This document shows, piece by piece, positions 1 to 8,823 of a stretch of 64,000 nt of DNA. Origin of the DNA: Nitrosomonas sp. Is79A3 (lineage in GTDB: Bacteria; Pseudomonadota; Gammaproteobacteria; Burkholderiales; Nitrosomonadaceae); the NCBI RefSeq assembly GCF_000219585.1, contig NC_015731.1, positions 1,054,001 to 1,118,000 on the forward strand, in the 5' to 3' direction. The position numbers and the translations under genes are program-made. The notes under the pieces are model-generated. The model was not told where the DNA came from and did no database searches. It saw only the letters and a program-made list of their open reading frames with translations. Positions within the stretch are counted from its first letter, which is position 1. Each line of letters opens with the position of its first letter.

Positions 1-1001
1 ATTCCAGGGAAACGCTTGCTGATTTCTTTGATGGAAACCGCCAGACGATGCAGCTTATCCCGGTCATCCACTTCAAATTGGATATAAGGATATTGGCGGC
101 TGGATGGTTTGACATCTTCCAGTTTTATTTTCTCAATCTGTCGCGCACGGCTGGTTGCCTGTCTGGCTTTCGACGCATTCGCAGAAAAACGGCTGACAAA
201 AGATTGCAAATCGGCAATCTGCGTTTTCTTCTTGGCATTATTGGTCAGCATGCGCTCGCGAACCTGGGTCGAGGCGATCATATAGTCATCATAGTTGCCG
301 GGATAGATCCGCAGTTCGCCGTAATCCAGATCAGCCATATGCGTGCACACGCTGTTCAAAAAATGCCGGTCGTGAGAGATGATGATAATGGTATTCTTGC
401 TGGCGTTGATGATATCTTCCAGCCAGCGGATCGTATTAATATCGAGGTTGTTGGTCGGTTCATCCAGTAATAAGATTTCCGGATCGGAAAATAATGCTTG
501 TGCTAATAACACCCGTAACTTGAATCCTGGCGCAATCGCACTCATCAATCCATGATGCTGGGTAGAAGGAATGCCTACCCCAAGCAGCAGCTCTCCGGCG
601 CGCGCTTCCGCAGAATACCCATTCAGTTCGGCAAATTGAGACTCCAGTTCGGCGGCATGCATATATTCTTCTTCCGTGGCTTCCGGATTGGCATAAATGG
701 TGTCACGCTCCTGTTTGACGTGCCATAACTCCGCGTGCCCCATCAGTACCGTATCAATGACGAAACAATCTTCAAAAGCGAATTGATCCTGACGCAACTT
801 TCCCACCCGTTCACCGCTGTCAACCATGACATTGCCCGCAGTGGGCTCAAGATCCCGGCCTAAAATCTTCATGAATGTTGACTTGCCGCAACCATTCGCG
901 CCAATCAAACCATAGCGATTACCCCCGCCAAATTTTACGGAAACATTTTCAAAAAGCGGCTTGGCGCCGAATTGCATGGTGATATTGGCGGTTGTAATCA
1001 A
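1..1001 (-). CDS. ybiT: ABC-F family ATPase, YbiT-like (3' part outside window)
   Basis: Reading the minus strand from a TTG at 1001 gives a continuous ABC-F protein of which about 333 residues are visible. They start with [11 protein letters not shown], followed by Walker [10 protein letters not shown], an ELLLGVGI segment where the ABC signature falls, Walker [13 protein letters not shown] and the H-loop [11 protein letters not shown]. An arginine-rich linker ([21 protein letters not shown]) follows, as in ABC-F proteins. The order and wording match YbiT more closely than EttA or Uup. ABC-F proteins are soluble ATPases that act on the ribosome and have no membrane domain. The second ATPase half lies beyond base 1. 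No in-frame ATG is seen upstream of the TTG, and the nearby Shine-Dalgarno is weak, so the start is tentative. Confidence 0.9.
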   Translation of the reverse strand, partial: MITTANITMQFGAKPLFENVSVKFGGGNRYGLIGANGCGKSTFMKILGRDLEPTAGNVMVDSGERVGKLRQDQFAFEDCFVIDTVLMGHAELWHVKQERDTIYANPEATEEEYMHAAELESQFAELNGYSAEARAGELLLGVGIPSTQHHGLMSAIAPGFKLRVLLAQALFSDPEILLLDEPTNNLDINTIRWLEDIINASKNTIIIISHDRHFLNSVCTHMADLDYGELRIYPGNYDDYMIASTQVRERMLTNNAKKKTQIADLQSFVSRFSANASKARQATSRARQIEKIKLEDVKPSSRQYPYIQFEVDDRDKLHRLAVSIKEISKRFPG

Positions 1002-1230
1002 AGTGGATACCTGCGGATTATTGTTGCAAGAAAGGGGCGCATATTCTATACGTTTTTCAATGATTCTGCTGTGTTACGGTGAATGTTAATTCACAGATTC
1101 GATTATTAATTGCATGAAACGGTGATTGGGGGATATGCTTCGCAAGAATTGAATCTTTGGGTGCGGGTCAAATACCTTTTTGCGATGAAACTTAAAGCGG
1201 TGACTGTTCCATAAAAAATAAGGAGATAGA

Positions 1231-1293
1231 ATGCACATTACAGGATTAGCTATTACGCTTGAGGTAATCTATTACGTCATTCCGGGCGTCTAA
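1231..1293 (+). CDS. possible 20-residue leader peptide
   Basis: An ATG at 1231 sits 4 bases after a strong Shine-Dalgarno (AAGGAGAT) and opens a 20-codon hydrophobic reading frame, MHITGLAITLEVIYYVIPGV, that stops at 1293. The GTG start of the next gene lies only 3 bases further and has no Shine-Dalgarno of its own. The arrangement suggests translational coupling: ribosomes load here and re-initiate downstream. The peptide resembles nothing I know, and the ribosome site could be the only functional part. Confidence 0.3.
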   Translation: MHITGLAITLEVIYYVIPGV

Positions 1294-1296
1294 TCA

Positions 1297-1746
1297 GTGA
1301 TTCGAAAGATACTCAGCGCAGGTCTTATTCTTTTCGCTTTGTCTGCTTCTGCTGCCGAAAATGAACAAGCTGTTCAACAACATAAAGCGTACTCTGATGC
1401 ACAAGTATTGGGAAGATGTGCTGGATTCCTAAGTTTCATGAGCCAACTCTACGCTGCTCAGAACCAGCTCATTCAAGCAAAAGATGCTGCCTTAAAATCA
1501 AACAGTTGGCGCATAGCCACAATGGGGGCACTACTTGCTGCCGACTGGAGATCGGAAAATCTGGCCAGTACCGCAGATAGTATTTACGAAGGTGCAATAA
1601 CAAGCTGGAGGGCGCGCTTAGAAAGCGCAGATCCCGATCTTTCATTTTCTCTCAACCAAGAATCCAAATTTTGTTTGTCTCACAATCAGTCACAGGAAAT
1701 CTACAGAGAGTTTCTGAAACGGATAGCTAATCAGACTCAAAATTAG
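1297..1746 (+). CDS. secreted hypothetical protein
   Basis: This 149-residue protein begins with a clear signal peptide, MIRKILSAGLILFALSASAA, with likely cleavage after the AxA-type site near residue 20. The mature part is mostly helical and hydrophilic with two cysteines (in GRCAGF and KFCLS) that could form a disulfide in the periplasm. I recognise no family. The GTG start has no Shine-Dalgarno but follows a tiny frame with a strong one (1231-1293), so coupling is likely. The next gene on this strand is far away, so it appears monocistronic. It is probably real because of the signal peptide and full-length frame, but no function can be given. Confidence 0.65.
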   Translation: MIRKILSAGLILFALSASAAENEQAVQQHKAYSDAQVLGRCAGFLSFMSQLYAAQNQLIQAKDAALKSNSWRIATMGALLAADWRSENLASTADSIYEGAITSWRARLESADPDLSFSLNQESKFCLSHNQSQEIYREFLKRIANQTQN

Positions 1747-1777
1747 TCGTGGACATATAGAACATGACCAGTCGTTT

Positions 1778-1823
1778 CAGCCGATCGGATACCCATCGCT
1801 TCGCTCTGGTATCTGATCGGCTG
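1778..1823. repeat. long imperfect hairpin
   Basis: CAGCCGATCGGATACC (1778-1793) and GGTATCTGATCGGCTG (1808-1823) pair over 16 bp with one mismatch around a 14-nt loop. It sits just after the 149-residue secreted protein gene. No T-run follows, so it is not a standard intrinsic terminator. It may be a REP-like or mRNA-stabilising element. Confidence 0.5.
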
Positions 1824-1985
1824 AACTCAGGTGTTAGGCTTAACGATAGGTTTTTAAGGATGCTATGAAATACCCAGGACAACCGAAGATGCCACCCAGC
1901 TGGTATAGGGATCGTATCAATGGGGTCAGACTCGATTGATATATGGTTAGCGAACCTCCTTCCCCATTGTAGACATATTGCACCA

Positions 1986-2687
1986 CTAAGGTAGTATGCA
2001 ACTGCCATCACCCCCGTCGCGAATGTAATAGTCAATGGATAAACTGCCATTGGCGGCCGAGATAACATTCTGGCCTGCGCTCAGAAAGACGGGGGTATGA
2101 GGGCGGCTTGCACTTAGTTGTGTTAGCGGTACGCCATTTACGGAAACATTGAGCATGTAGCTACCATTATCAAACAGGTTTACGTACGGTTGCGCACGGC
2201 CAGTACCAGGATTCAATGCACAGCCGGGTTGCACTGTTGCATATGATTTTCCACTGGCGGCGTATTCTAATGTGCCGTCGGCGCTGAATGTATTGCCAGA
2301 TGTGTCTGGGAGGGTGCACATCCCAGGCTGTACGGTAAACGCATAGTTATCCGCCTTCTTTTTACTCAGCGCCACAACCACCGTGTTGTCGCCATCTGCG
2401 AGCCAGATATGGGCGACTGGATTAGCGCTTGTGACGTTTGCCACAGGGACGCCGTTGAGTGACACAGTGGCGATCGTCTTGCGTGTCGGGTTAAACAGGC
2501 CAGCTTCTACTACCGGTGATTGCACGCCCGAGTCTGCTGGGTTAGCGGCACATGACACCATAGTGGATGCAAATGTTTTTCCGCTGGCCCCAACTTGCAC
2601 GGTAGTAACTGCCCACACGGAAGTGCCAAATACCATGACAGCCACAAACGCCGACATAATTCCGAAAGAAAAAGTTCTGAATTTCAT
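1986..2687 (-). CDS. secreted protein with two tandem homologous domains
   Basis: A 233-residue protein with a signal peptide (residues 1-26, ending GTSVWA). The mature chain is an internal duplication. Repeat 1 runs from about residue 29 to 126 and repeat 2 from about 138 to the end. Both contain ASGK(T/S)(F/Y)A, a 'VSLNGVPVANVTSANP' or 'VSVNGVPLTQLSASRP' strand pair, and a closing cysteine segment (GMCTLP / GSCILP). Each repeat has two cysteines that could form one disulfide. The beta-rich repeats suggest an extracytoplasmic, Ig-like or adhesin-like module. No family is recognised. The reading frame is intact and upstream DNA is AT-rich. Function unknown. Confidence 0.7.
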   Translation of the reverse strand: MKFRTFSFGIMSAFVAVMVFGTSVWAVTTVQVGASGKTFASTMVSCAANPADSGVQSPVVEAGLFNPTRKTIATVSLNGVPVANVTSANPVAHIWLADGDNTVVVALSKKKADNYAFTVQPGMCTLPDTSGNTFSADGTLEYAASGKSYATVQPGCALNPGTGRAQPYVNLFDNGSYMLNVSVNGVPLTQLSASRPHTPVFLSAGQNVISAANGSLSIDYYIRDGGDGSCILP

Positions 2688-2902
2688 GATGATGCAACCT
2701 CCTAATATTAAAACATATTAATGATACATTTCATTATCTCTTGCTAATAAAAAGGTACATTGATATGTGTCAAGTTTATGTCAACCCGCGTAAGGCGGAA
2801 GCTTAAAGCGTTCCGCCGAATGAAAGAGTTCCACCCCGCATGAACACGCCGAATGAGAGTGATGATGGCGTTGGATGATAGGTTGGCGCTGGTTTTGATT
2901 TG

Positions 2903-2926
2903 ACGGATCACCCTTCGGGTATCCGT
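2903..2926. repeat. hairpin between convergent/tandem minus-strand genes
   Basis: ACGGATCACCC-TTC-GGGTATCCGT forms a 10-bp stem with one bulged base. A second hairpin (GGCGGAA...TTCCGCC) lies at 2794-2817. Both sit downstream of the 737-residue gene as read on the minus strand. Neither is followed by a clear T-run, so termination is possible but not shown. Confidence 0.35.
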
Positions 2927-2974
2927 CCTACGAAGCTGAAGGCAAGCCGTCAAAAAGATAAATGCATCGTGCCT

Positions 2975-5188
2975 TCACCGGTTCGGATTCCGGCTCAGTT
3001 TGTAACTAATCTGATACTCTGCGCCTTCCGCTTCAATGATGATCGACGATTCCCGGCTGTTTTCGCTTTTCTTCAACGCCGGAATCGTGCCGGTGAAGGG
3101 GCCGTCGTCATCATCATCGCCGTTGTCGAGTTCGAATACGGTGACGTTGAGCCGGTTGTCAAAAGCGGTATTTTTAGGGTAATAAGAATTAAGCATCCGC
3201 CGTTCATCGTCGTCGAAATCTTCGTCGGTGAAGTCGAGAAAATTGGCCGCCATATCGTCGGCGGTCATGGTGAGGTGGATCTCGTCCGCGCCCAGGCCGC
3301 TTTGGTCTTCGATGCTGTAGATTTCTAGGTGATTCAGGTAGGAAATACTGTAGCGATAGCCCGCCAGGAATTCATAGTCCGTTGTCTGGCTGCGTTCCAG
3401 CAAAATATAAACATCCTGGATGTCGGCGGCACGATCATAGTCGATTACTGTGAGCCGGTCTTCATTGGTTACCTGCGCAAAAGGCGCCGGGGCGGCGATG
3501 CCTTCGAACAGACTGAGGCGGATTTTCCGTTCAAAATCGTTTTTGATGTAAAACTGCGCCGGGTAAGGATTGCCGCTTAGTAATTGCTCGGCCAGCGGCG
3601 CGCGGAACCAGCATTCGTCATTTTTGCCGTTTTTCTGACCCACCGGCAAGCGCGGATCTTTGGGAATGTCATTCGGCAATAAGCCGATGGCGAGGAAGCG
3701 GTTTTCGCCGGTGTGCTTGATGAAAGAAAAAGCGATGTTGCCGGTGAATTGATCATCTCTCTCCGCGGCTTTCAAGCGGATGAACATCGGCCGGTGCACG
3801 TCGACCTGATCGCCTACCTCAGACAGCCCGAATTCATGTTGCAGACTGTTTAACCAGTCGAGGTCGAGCCCCAGTTCGCCCCATTTGACTTGATTGAACG
3901 GGTCAATTTTTGTGGACATAGCGTTTTCGTAATAGAAAGCGGCTTCCAGATTGGGGCTATAAGTGAACGTGTAAGTACCCGGTTCATGAATATAAATCCA
4001 CTGGAATACGCCGGGGGAAGGTATCTTTAGATCATTGGCGATATTGACTTTGACCAGTGAATCCGGTGCCTGGAAATGTACAAAGTCGCCTTGCAGTTTG
4101 GCTTGATTGGGGGTGTTGTACTTAAATTGCCAATGCACCTGCGCCAAAATGCCTTTGTGGTCGCTTTGGATTCTTTCGAATGCCATATCCAGCGCGGAGA
4201 AATTGGACGGCAAAATCCGCATGTGCTGCGCAACCAGATGGCGAGGTGTTTCGCCCATGGCATCGGTGCGTTGCTTTGGAAAGCAGATGTAATCCAGCCG
4301 CTCTTTCAATCCCGCCGGCAAATGCTCGCCTTCTTTCAGATTAGTATTGGTCAGGCCCGGATCTGCTTCCATGAAGGCGCCGGGCGGCGTCATAAACGTG
4401 CGCCAGCCGTCGATCAGTTGTTCGGTAAAAATCAGCTTATTTTGTCTGACGGCAATCCCTTGCGAGGCGTTATTGTACGGGCCGCCGTTGTTGATAAACA
4501 CGTTGGTCCATTCGCCATGACCCTCTGTGGAGTAGGGCGGCGTGTCGCCGCGGATGTTCAAGTCGCCCAACACAATGACTTTATCCCAATTGCCATTATC
4601 TTCCGGCGCGCCGATGAGGTCGATGAGTTCGGCTTCGATCACTTTCAATTGCCGCAAGCGGATAGTGTGATGTTCGCCGACTTCTTCATAGAATGCCTGT
4701 AAATGCGTCAAGGCGATGGTGACGATTTCAAAGTGCAATCCCGTACTAATCTGTACGATTGCGACGCCTTTTTCCGCCAAGCCGTCATCGCTCGCGCTCA
4801 TCGGGTAAAACATTCCGGCAATGCCAGCACTAATGTAGGGATAAAACCGGCTGCGGTTATTTGAAAAGTTATAGTCCGACGGTGGCAATTCGCGAAACTC
4901 GAATTTGCTGAATATCGCCAGCCCGCCGTCGTTCAAATCGCCGCTGCCGCCGTTGAACGACACGATGAAATGGGGATACATATCCTTAAGTCCTGTCTCC
5001 AGAATCTCCTTTGCATCTTCGTTATCCGCCTCGTTGAACACCACCACATCGGGATGCTCATCAAAAGCAAAATTACCGGGATCGAGTGCTTTGACCGCCG
5101 CTTCGGCGCGCCATTTGGCATCGCTATGTGGACCCGCAGGCCAAGCCTGAGCCTGGATGTTCATGGTTAAAATTCTGATATTTCTCAT
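2975..5188 (-). CDS. endonuclease/exonuclease/phosphatase-fold protein with long C-terminal extension
   Basis: A 737-residue protein. Residues 1-350 carry the EEP fold shared by DNase I, exonuclease III and neutral sphingomyelinases: N-terminal ILTMNIQAQ, metal-binding glutamate in FNEADN (about E53), LTHLQA (about 160-165), the active-site GDLN (about 208-211), RLDYI (about 297-301) and the catalytic SDH (about 342-344). Residues 360-737 are a beta-rich extension with an acidic stretch (DNGDDDDDGP) near the C terminus, which I do not recognise. No signal peptide is seen. The family cleaves phosphodiester bonds with a divalent metal; the substrate (nucleic acid, phospholipid or other) cannot be told from sequence. 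It is flanked by a decayed MITE copy upstream. Start is the ATG at 5188. Confidence 0.8.
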   Translation of the reverse strand: MRNIRILTMNIQAQAWPAGPHSDAKWRAEAAVKALDPGNFAFDEHPDVVVFNEADNEDAKEILETGLKDMYPHFIVSFNGGSGDLNDGGLAIFSKFEFRELPPSDYNFSNNRSRFYPYISAGIAGMFYPMSASDDGLAEKGVAIVQISTGLHFEIVTIALTHLQAFYEEVGEHHTIRLRQLKVIEAELIDLIGAPEDNGNWDKVIVLGDLNIRGDTPPYSTEGHGEWTNVFINNGGPYNNASQGIAVRQNKLIFTEQLIDGWRTFMTPPGAFMEADPGLTNTNLKEGEHLPAGLKERLDYICFPKQRTDAMGETPRHLVAQHMRILPSNFSALDMAFERIQSDHKGILAQVHWQFKYNTPNQAKLQGDFVHFQAPDSLVKVNIANDLKIPSPGVFQWIYIHEPGTYTFTYSPNLEAAFYYENAMSTKIDPFNQVKWGELGLDLDWLNSLQHEFGLSEVGDQVDVHRPMFIRLKAAERDDQFTGNIAFSFIKHTGENRFLAIGLLPNDIPKDPRLPVGQKNGKNDECWFRAPLAEQLLSGNPYPAQFYIKNDFERKIRLSLFEGIAAPAPFAQVTNEDRLTVIDYDRAADIQDVYILLERSQTTDYEFLAGYRYSISYLNHLEIYSIEDQSGLGADEIHLTMTADDMAANFLDFTDEDFDDDERRMLNSYYPKNTAFDNRLNVTVFELDNGDDDDDGPFTGTIPALKKSENSRESSIIIEAEGAEYQISYKLSRNPNR

Positions 5189-5221
5189 GATGGAAGCACT
5201 CCCTCAGTTGGGTGATTGACT

Positions 5222-5310
5222 GAATGTTGAAAAACTATCTGTGATGCCGCTACGGTGTTAAAAATAGTCTCAAAATTCTCATTTATTCCATATAAACTGC
5301 GCTGATTTTC
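5222..5310. repeat. decayed partial copy of the ~150-bp MITE-like element
   Basis: The stretch GTTGAAAAACTATCTG, TGCCGCTACGGTGTTAAAAA, CTCATTTATT and TAAACTGCGCT follows, in order, the left two thirds of the intact element at 13189-13337. The right terminal inverted repeat is lost. Confidence 0.6.
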
Positions 5311-5340
5311 CGCTTGTGCAGACAATTACTCTGAGCTTTC

Positions 5341-6600
5341 CTAAAGTGTTTGTTCGGATTTAACAGGATTCAATCCAATCGCGGCAATAATCATTCCAAG
5401 AATCGCCAATCCTGCAACAATTGGAAATGCACCTAAATAACTTCCGGTGATATCCTTAATATTACCGGATAGCAGTGTTCCTAGGATGGCACCGGCACCA
5501 TAGGCGGTAAACACCAGTCCGTAATTCTGCGCATAATGAAGTTTTCCAAAAAATATTCCGGTGGTTGTGGGGGCTATGGCCAGCCATCCGCCCAGGCATA
5601 GCCATAATACGCAAAATGCAAATAAATACAGCATTGCGTGGCCTTGTCCAAAAAAGGTCACCAGTAACGATACGCCAAGAATCATGGCAAATGAGATGAT
5701 GATGGTATGTCTCGGGCCTAGCTTATCGGTAATGGCGCCAAATAGGGGGCGCCCCAAACCGTTAAATACCGCAAACAATGAAACGGCAAGCGCTGCCGTT
5801 GCCCCGTCCAGTTTAGCTACTTCGGTGCCGACCGGAGATGCGATGCCGATTGCCATTAATCCAGCCAAACATCCGATCGTGTACGTAGCCCACAGCGCAT
5901 AGAAACTACGGGTCTTTAACATTTCTTGCCTGCTGAGGTTTAATGATGGCATTAAATCAGTTACAGCAGAAGTTGTTTTTACTCCCGGAGGTGCCCACCC
6001 AGTGGGCGGGAAACTCAGTAATTGAGCTAAAAGTATGATCACAACCAGGAAAGCGATTCCTGAGTAAAGAAAGGTATAAAGTATTCCAATATCCGGATGA
6101 TCAATCATCGTTTTCATAAGCGGCGCGATGACCAATGCCGATACGCCAAAACCCATCACCGTGAAGCCAATCGCCAAGCCGCTTTTTTGCGGGAACCATT
6201 TCGCGACCACTGCAATCGGGCAGCCGTAAACGATACCGACCCCGGATCCTGCTATTACACCGTACAAAATGGTCAGGACAGTAATATCCGGAGAAAAACT
6301 TGCAGCAATCCATCCTGTCCCAACCAATAAGCCCCCAAACGTAGCCGTCTTTTTGGGACCCCATCGCGCCACTAGATTTCCTGCAAATGGCATCGCAATT
6401 GCGAAGACTGCAAGGAATACCATAAAGGGGTAACCGCTTTGGCTCGAAGATATGCCCCACAATGCTTCCAAAGGTTTTCTGAAAACACTGAAGGCATAAA
6501 TGGACCCAAGACAAACATTGATTAATAATCCAGTCGCAACAAGTATCCATCTGCCTTGTTCCGCTTCCATTCCGAATAGTTTCAAATTCTGCACAGCCAT
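5341..6600 (-). CDS. OFA-family MFS transporter (oxalate/formate antiporter-like)
   Basis: A 419-residue integral membrane protein with 12 predicted transmembrane helices. The start ILVATGLLINVCLGSIYAFSVF, the early WG segment and the cytoplasmic loop motif ARWGPKKTATFGG fit the oxalate:formate antiporter branch of the major facilitator superfamily. The second half repeats the motif as DKLGPRHT. Family members exchange small organic anions or act as monocarboxylate carriers in the inner membrane; the substrate here is not determined by sequence. Length is normal for the family. It stands alone, with 637 bases of non-coding DNA upstream of its ATG at 6600, so it probably has its own promoter. 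Confidence 0.85.
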   Translation of the reverse strand: MAVQNLKLFGMEAEQGRWILVATGLLINVCLGSIYAFSVFRKPLEALWGISSSQSGYPFMVFLAVFAIAMPFAGNLVARWGPKKTATFGGLLVGTGWIAASFSPDITVLTILYGVIAGSGVGIVYGCPIAVVAKWFPQKSGLAIGFTVMGFGVSALVIAPLMKTMIDHPDIGILYTFLYSGIAFLVVIILLAQLLSFPPTGWAPPGVKTTSAVTDLMPSLNLSRQEMLKTRSFYALWATYTIGCLAGLMAIGIASPVGTEVAKLDGATAALAVSLFAVFNGLGRPLFGAITDKLGPRHTIIISFAMILGVSLLVTFFGQGHAMLYLFAFCVLWLCLGGWLAIAPTTTGIFFGKLHYAQNYGLVFTAYGAGAILGTLLSGNIKDITGSYLGAFPIVAGLAILGMIIAAIGLNPVKSEQTL

Positions 6601-7237
6601 TTCAGTTGTTCTCCATCACCTTGTTATTTCAATCAGCACTGTCTCTTGCCGTGGAGACTCTTCTCATGATCTTACCGTTTCTTGTCTTCTGCCGGGTCTT
6701 AATCTGAATGATAGCTGCGATAACTGTAACGGGATAGGCTATGACTGTGCCCACGGGATAGTTATCTGGCTCACCCAAGGGCGATTGGGATTATTCTGCA
6801 TAAGAATAAGAATAAGAATTCTTGGTTATGAATCTGGCACCTGATTGGGTTCTTTCTTGTATTGGGGCGACAATTTTGTACCTGAGATCTGATGTGTGTA
6901 AAGTTGATTGGCAAAATAGTATTTGCCGGAGTTTTATAGTACAAATGTACTGGCTGAGAATGACAGACCAACTATATCCAGCTGGGTTGCTATTGTGATC
7001 CAATGAGAATCGGTAATTAGTTGATTTACCGCAGAGATCAGATCCTATACTTTTAGAGGGTCAAGTTTGTACAAAATATTGCCCTCTGAAAGCTTTTTGT
7101 CTGTAGAACGGCAATTAAATTACAGATAAATAGATAAAAGTTGTTGACTACGACTATGGTTTGTAGCTGATTGAGTTTTAACGTAATACTGAATATATCC
7201 ATCAATAACATTTAATATTAATACAAAGGAAATTATC
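6601..7237. other. 637-bp non-coding spacer between divergent genes
   Basis: No convincing gene. It separates the divergent MFS and PEP-CTERM genes and should hold both promoters. A short tandem hexamer (AATAAG, three copies, about 6801-6818) ends in GAATTC. A TTGACT at 7144 could be a -35 box for the downstream gene, but no good -10 is visible at the right spacing. Confidence 0.5.
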
Positions 7238-7885
7238 ATGAGATATTCTTTTATTGCTGGTTCGAAAGGGAGAGCGATGCTCGCTTTGGCGATGCTATGC
7301 GGCGCTTCTCATGCTCTTGCACTTGATACACCGGCGTATTCCGTCACAGGATCGGGTTTTCTCGGTTCCGATAGGCCGGTGACCGCGGGTTTCAAATTCA
7401 CCGCTGAGGCAGCTAGCAACCTGACCGCACTTGGCTACCACGATGAAGGTCTGGACGGACTCTTCAATGCACACGATGTAGGACTGTATGATCTGTCCGG
7501 TACACTGCTCGCCACCGCGACCGTTCCCGATGGCACGGCAGGTGATCTGATCGGAGAGTATCGTTACGTCACGCTTGGCAGCGCTTACACATTAACGGCG
7601 GGTACTGAATATGTATTGGCCGCCCATACCACGGCGGGTGACGGGTACCGTTTCGGTACTGTGCCGCCAATCACGCTAACGGTCGATCCATTGATTTCAA
7701 TCGGCGATAATGCCAGTCTTTATTCCTATGGCCCAACGTTAGCCTTCCCAACCGCTTTCGCTGGTTATGACATCTATGCGACACCTAACATGCTGTTGTC
7801 GCCGGTGCCAGAACCGGAAACTTATGCGCTGCTGTTAGTAGGATTGGGATTAATAGGCTTTACATTGCGTAACAAGAAAGCTTAA
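7238..7885 (+). CDS. PEP-CTERM sorted exoprotein
   Basis: A 215-residue precursor with an N-terminal signal peptide ending near SHALA (about residue 28) and a C-terminal sorting signal: VPEPETYALLLVG, a hydrophobic helix, then the basic tail RNKKA. PEP-CTERM proteins are exported by Sec, recognised at the VPEP motif and cut by an exosortase; many end up on the surface or in extracellular polymer. The central beta-rich part (FKFTAEAASNLTALGYHD, VGLYDLSG) resembles DUF4082-type domains. A good Shine-Dalgarno (AAAGGAAA) precedes the ATG and an intrinsic terminator follows the stop. No exosortase gene lies in the window. Confidence 0.85.
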   Translation: MRYSFIAGSKGRAMLALAMLCGASHALALDTPAYSVTGSGFLGSDRPVTAGFKFTAEAASNLTALGYHDEGLDGLFNAHDVGLYDLSGTLLATATVPDGTAGDLIGEYRYVTLGSAYTLTAGTEYVLAAHTTAGDGYRFGTVPPITLTVDPLISIGDNASLYSYGPTLAFPTAFAGYDIYATPNMLLSPVPEPETYALLLVGLGLIGFTLRNKKA

Positions 7886-7922
7886 AAATCAGTTATTTTT
7901 ATTAAACTTATTCGGTCGAATG

Positions 7923-7949
7923 AAAAACCCGCCTATATGGCGGGTTTTT
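7923..7949 (+). terminator. intrinsic terminator of the PEP-CTERM gene
   Basis: AAAAACCCGCC-TATAT-GGCGGGTTTTT forms an 11-bp stem with a GC core and ends in a T-run, 37 bases after the stop codon. The A-tract on the 5' side means it could also work on the other strand. Confidence 0.9.
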
Positions 7950-8117
7950 CTTGCCTGCTGTTTTTCAATCTATGAAGAGTCGTCCCTGAAAAAATATCCA
8001 ACCACGATTAAGGGCCGCATTTAATATTCTCATCTTTTTCTTCACTCGTTTCACAGCAATTTCTTGAAATCGATAGGTTCAGATTCGATTGATTTCACTG
8101 GTTCTGCGCAATCCCAT

Positions 8118-8546
8118 TCAATCCTCAGTCAAAAACGGATTTTCAATCACCAATCCATCTATCTGCTGGCCGTGCTGCAAGTCTTCCGTGTATAAACGCG
8201 TGCAACCGGATTCGAGGGCCGCAGCTACAATCAAAGCATCGTAAAAACTGAAACCGTAGCGCGATTGAAGATCAAGACCGCGCCGGTAAAGTGCCAGGCT
8301 GGGCATGACGCGCCATAAGGGCGCCAGAATCTGTTCCAGAAAACGCTGGGCATTTTCTGCGCTCATGGGGAATGGCAGTTTGCGCGTTACAACGTTGAGT
8401 GTCTCCTGAACAACTTGATGGCTGATACAGGCGCTACGGGTTTCCAGCGCGCTTCGAATCAGCTGTTCTGCAATATTGCGTTTGTGTTCATCGGTTTCGT
8501 CGAAGAGGTAGATGAAGACGTTGGTATCAATAAATTCACCGCTCAT
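8118..8546 (-). CDS. vapC: VapC-type PIN-domain toxin ribonuclease
   Basis: A 142-residue PIN domain. The conserved acidic residues are in place: D7 in IDTN, E48 in VQETL, D103 in FYDAL and about D122 in TEDL. These bind the Mg ions of the ribonuclease site. VapC toxins cleave tRNA or rRNA and are held inactive by the partner antitoxin. The start overlaps the end of the antitoxin gene by 11 bases, so the two are co-transcribed and translationally coupled. Length is typical. The active site is complete, so the toxin should be functional. Confidence 0.9.
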   Translation of the reverse strand: MSGEFIDTNVFIYLFDETDEHKRNIAEQLIRSALETRSACISHQVVQETLNVVTRKLPFPMSAENAQRFLEQILAPLWRVMPSLALYRRGLDLQSRYGFSFYDALIVAAALESGCTRLYTEDLQHGQQIDGLVIENPFLTED

Positions 8547-8760
8547 TCATTTCGTCTCGCGTGAATTTGCGGCCGCCCGTACGTACTTGTCCACGCAATT
8601 CCTCGATCAATGCCATGGCGGATCCGGTTTGTTGCTCTTGCCGCACATAATCCGCCAGCCAGCGGCGGAATTGTTCGTTGAGTGTGGTCTGCTCGGCGCG
8701 CGCCCGTTCACGAGCCGCTTCAATCAATTTGTCATCCGCGCTTAGGGTGATATTTTTCAT
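8536..8760 (-). CDS. ribbon-helix-helix antitoxin of the VapC toxin
   Basis: A 74-residue protein. The N-terminal strand NITLSADDKLIEAARERARAE is followed by TTLNEQFRRWLADYV, a ribbon-helix-helix DNA-binding fold as in many VapB-type antitoxins. The C-terminal part (GQVRTGGRKFTRDEMNER) would wrap around the toxin. I chose the ATG at 8760 because AGGAAAG lies about 10 bases upstream; an in-frame ATG at 8769 is too close to that site, and an upstream start at 8796 would run into the operator. It should repress its own operon through the palindrome at 8780-8810. Confidence 0.85.
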   Translation of the reverse strand: MKNITLSADDKLIEAARERARAEQTTLNEQFRRWLADYVRQEQQTGSAMALIEELRGQVRTGGRKFTRDEMNER

Positions 8761-8779
8761 CTGTAGCATTCTTTCCTGA

Positions 8780-8810
8780 AATAGTGTACACGGCAATAGT
8801 GTACACTATT
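8780..8810. promoter_or_regulatory. palindromic operator of the toxin-antitoxin operon
   Basis: AATAGTGTACACTATT at 8795-8810 is a perfect 16-bp palindrome. A second, partial copy, AATAGTGTACA, lies at 8780-8790, 15 bp away. The pair lies 20-50 bases upstream of the antitoxin start, where the promoter must be, as expected for cooperative binding of ribbon-helix-helix dimers. Confidence 0.75.
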
Positions 8811-8823
8811 TATGATGCATGGA

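Noticed and set aside
1727..2068. Minus-strand 113-codon frame beside the duplicated-domain protein
   Set aside because: It overlaps the 3' end of that gene and the long hairpin, and has no recognisable features.
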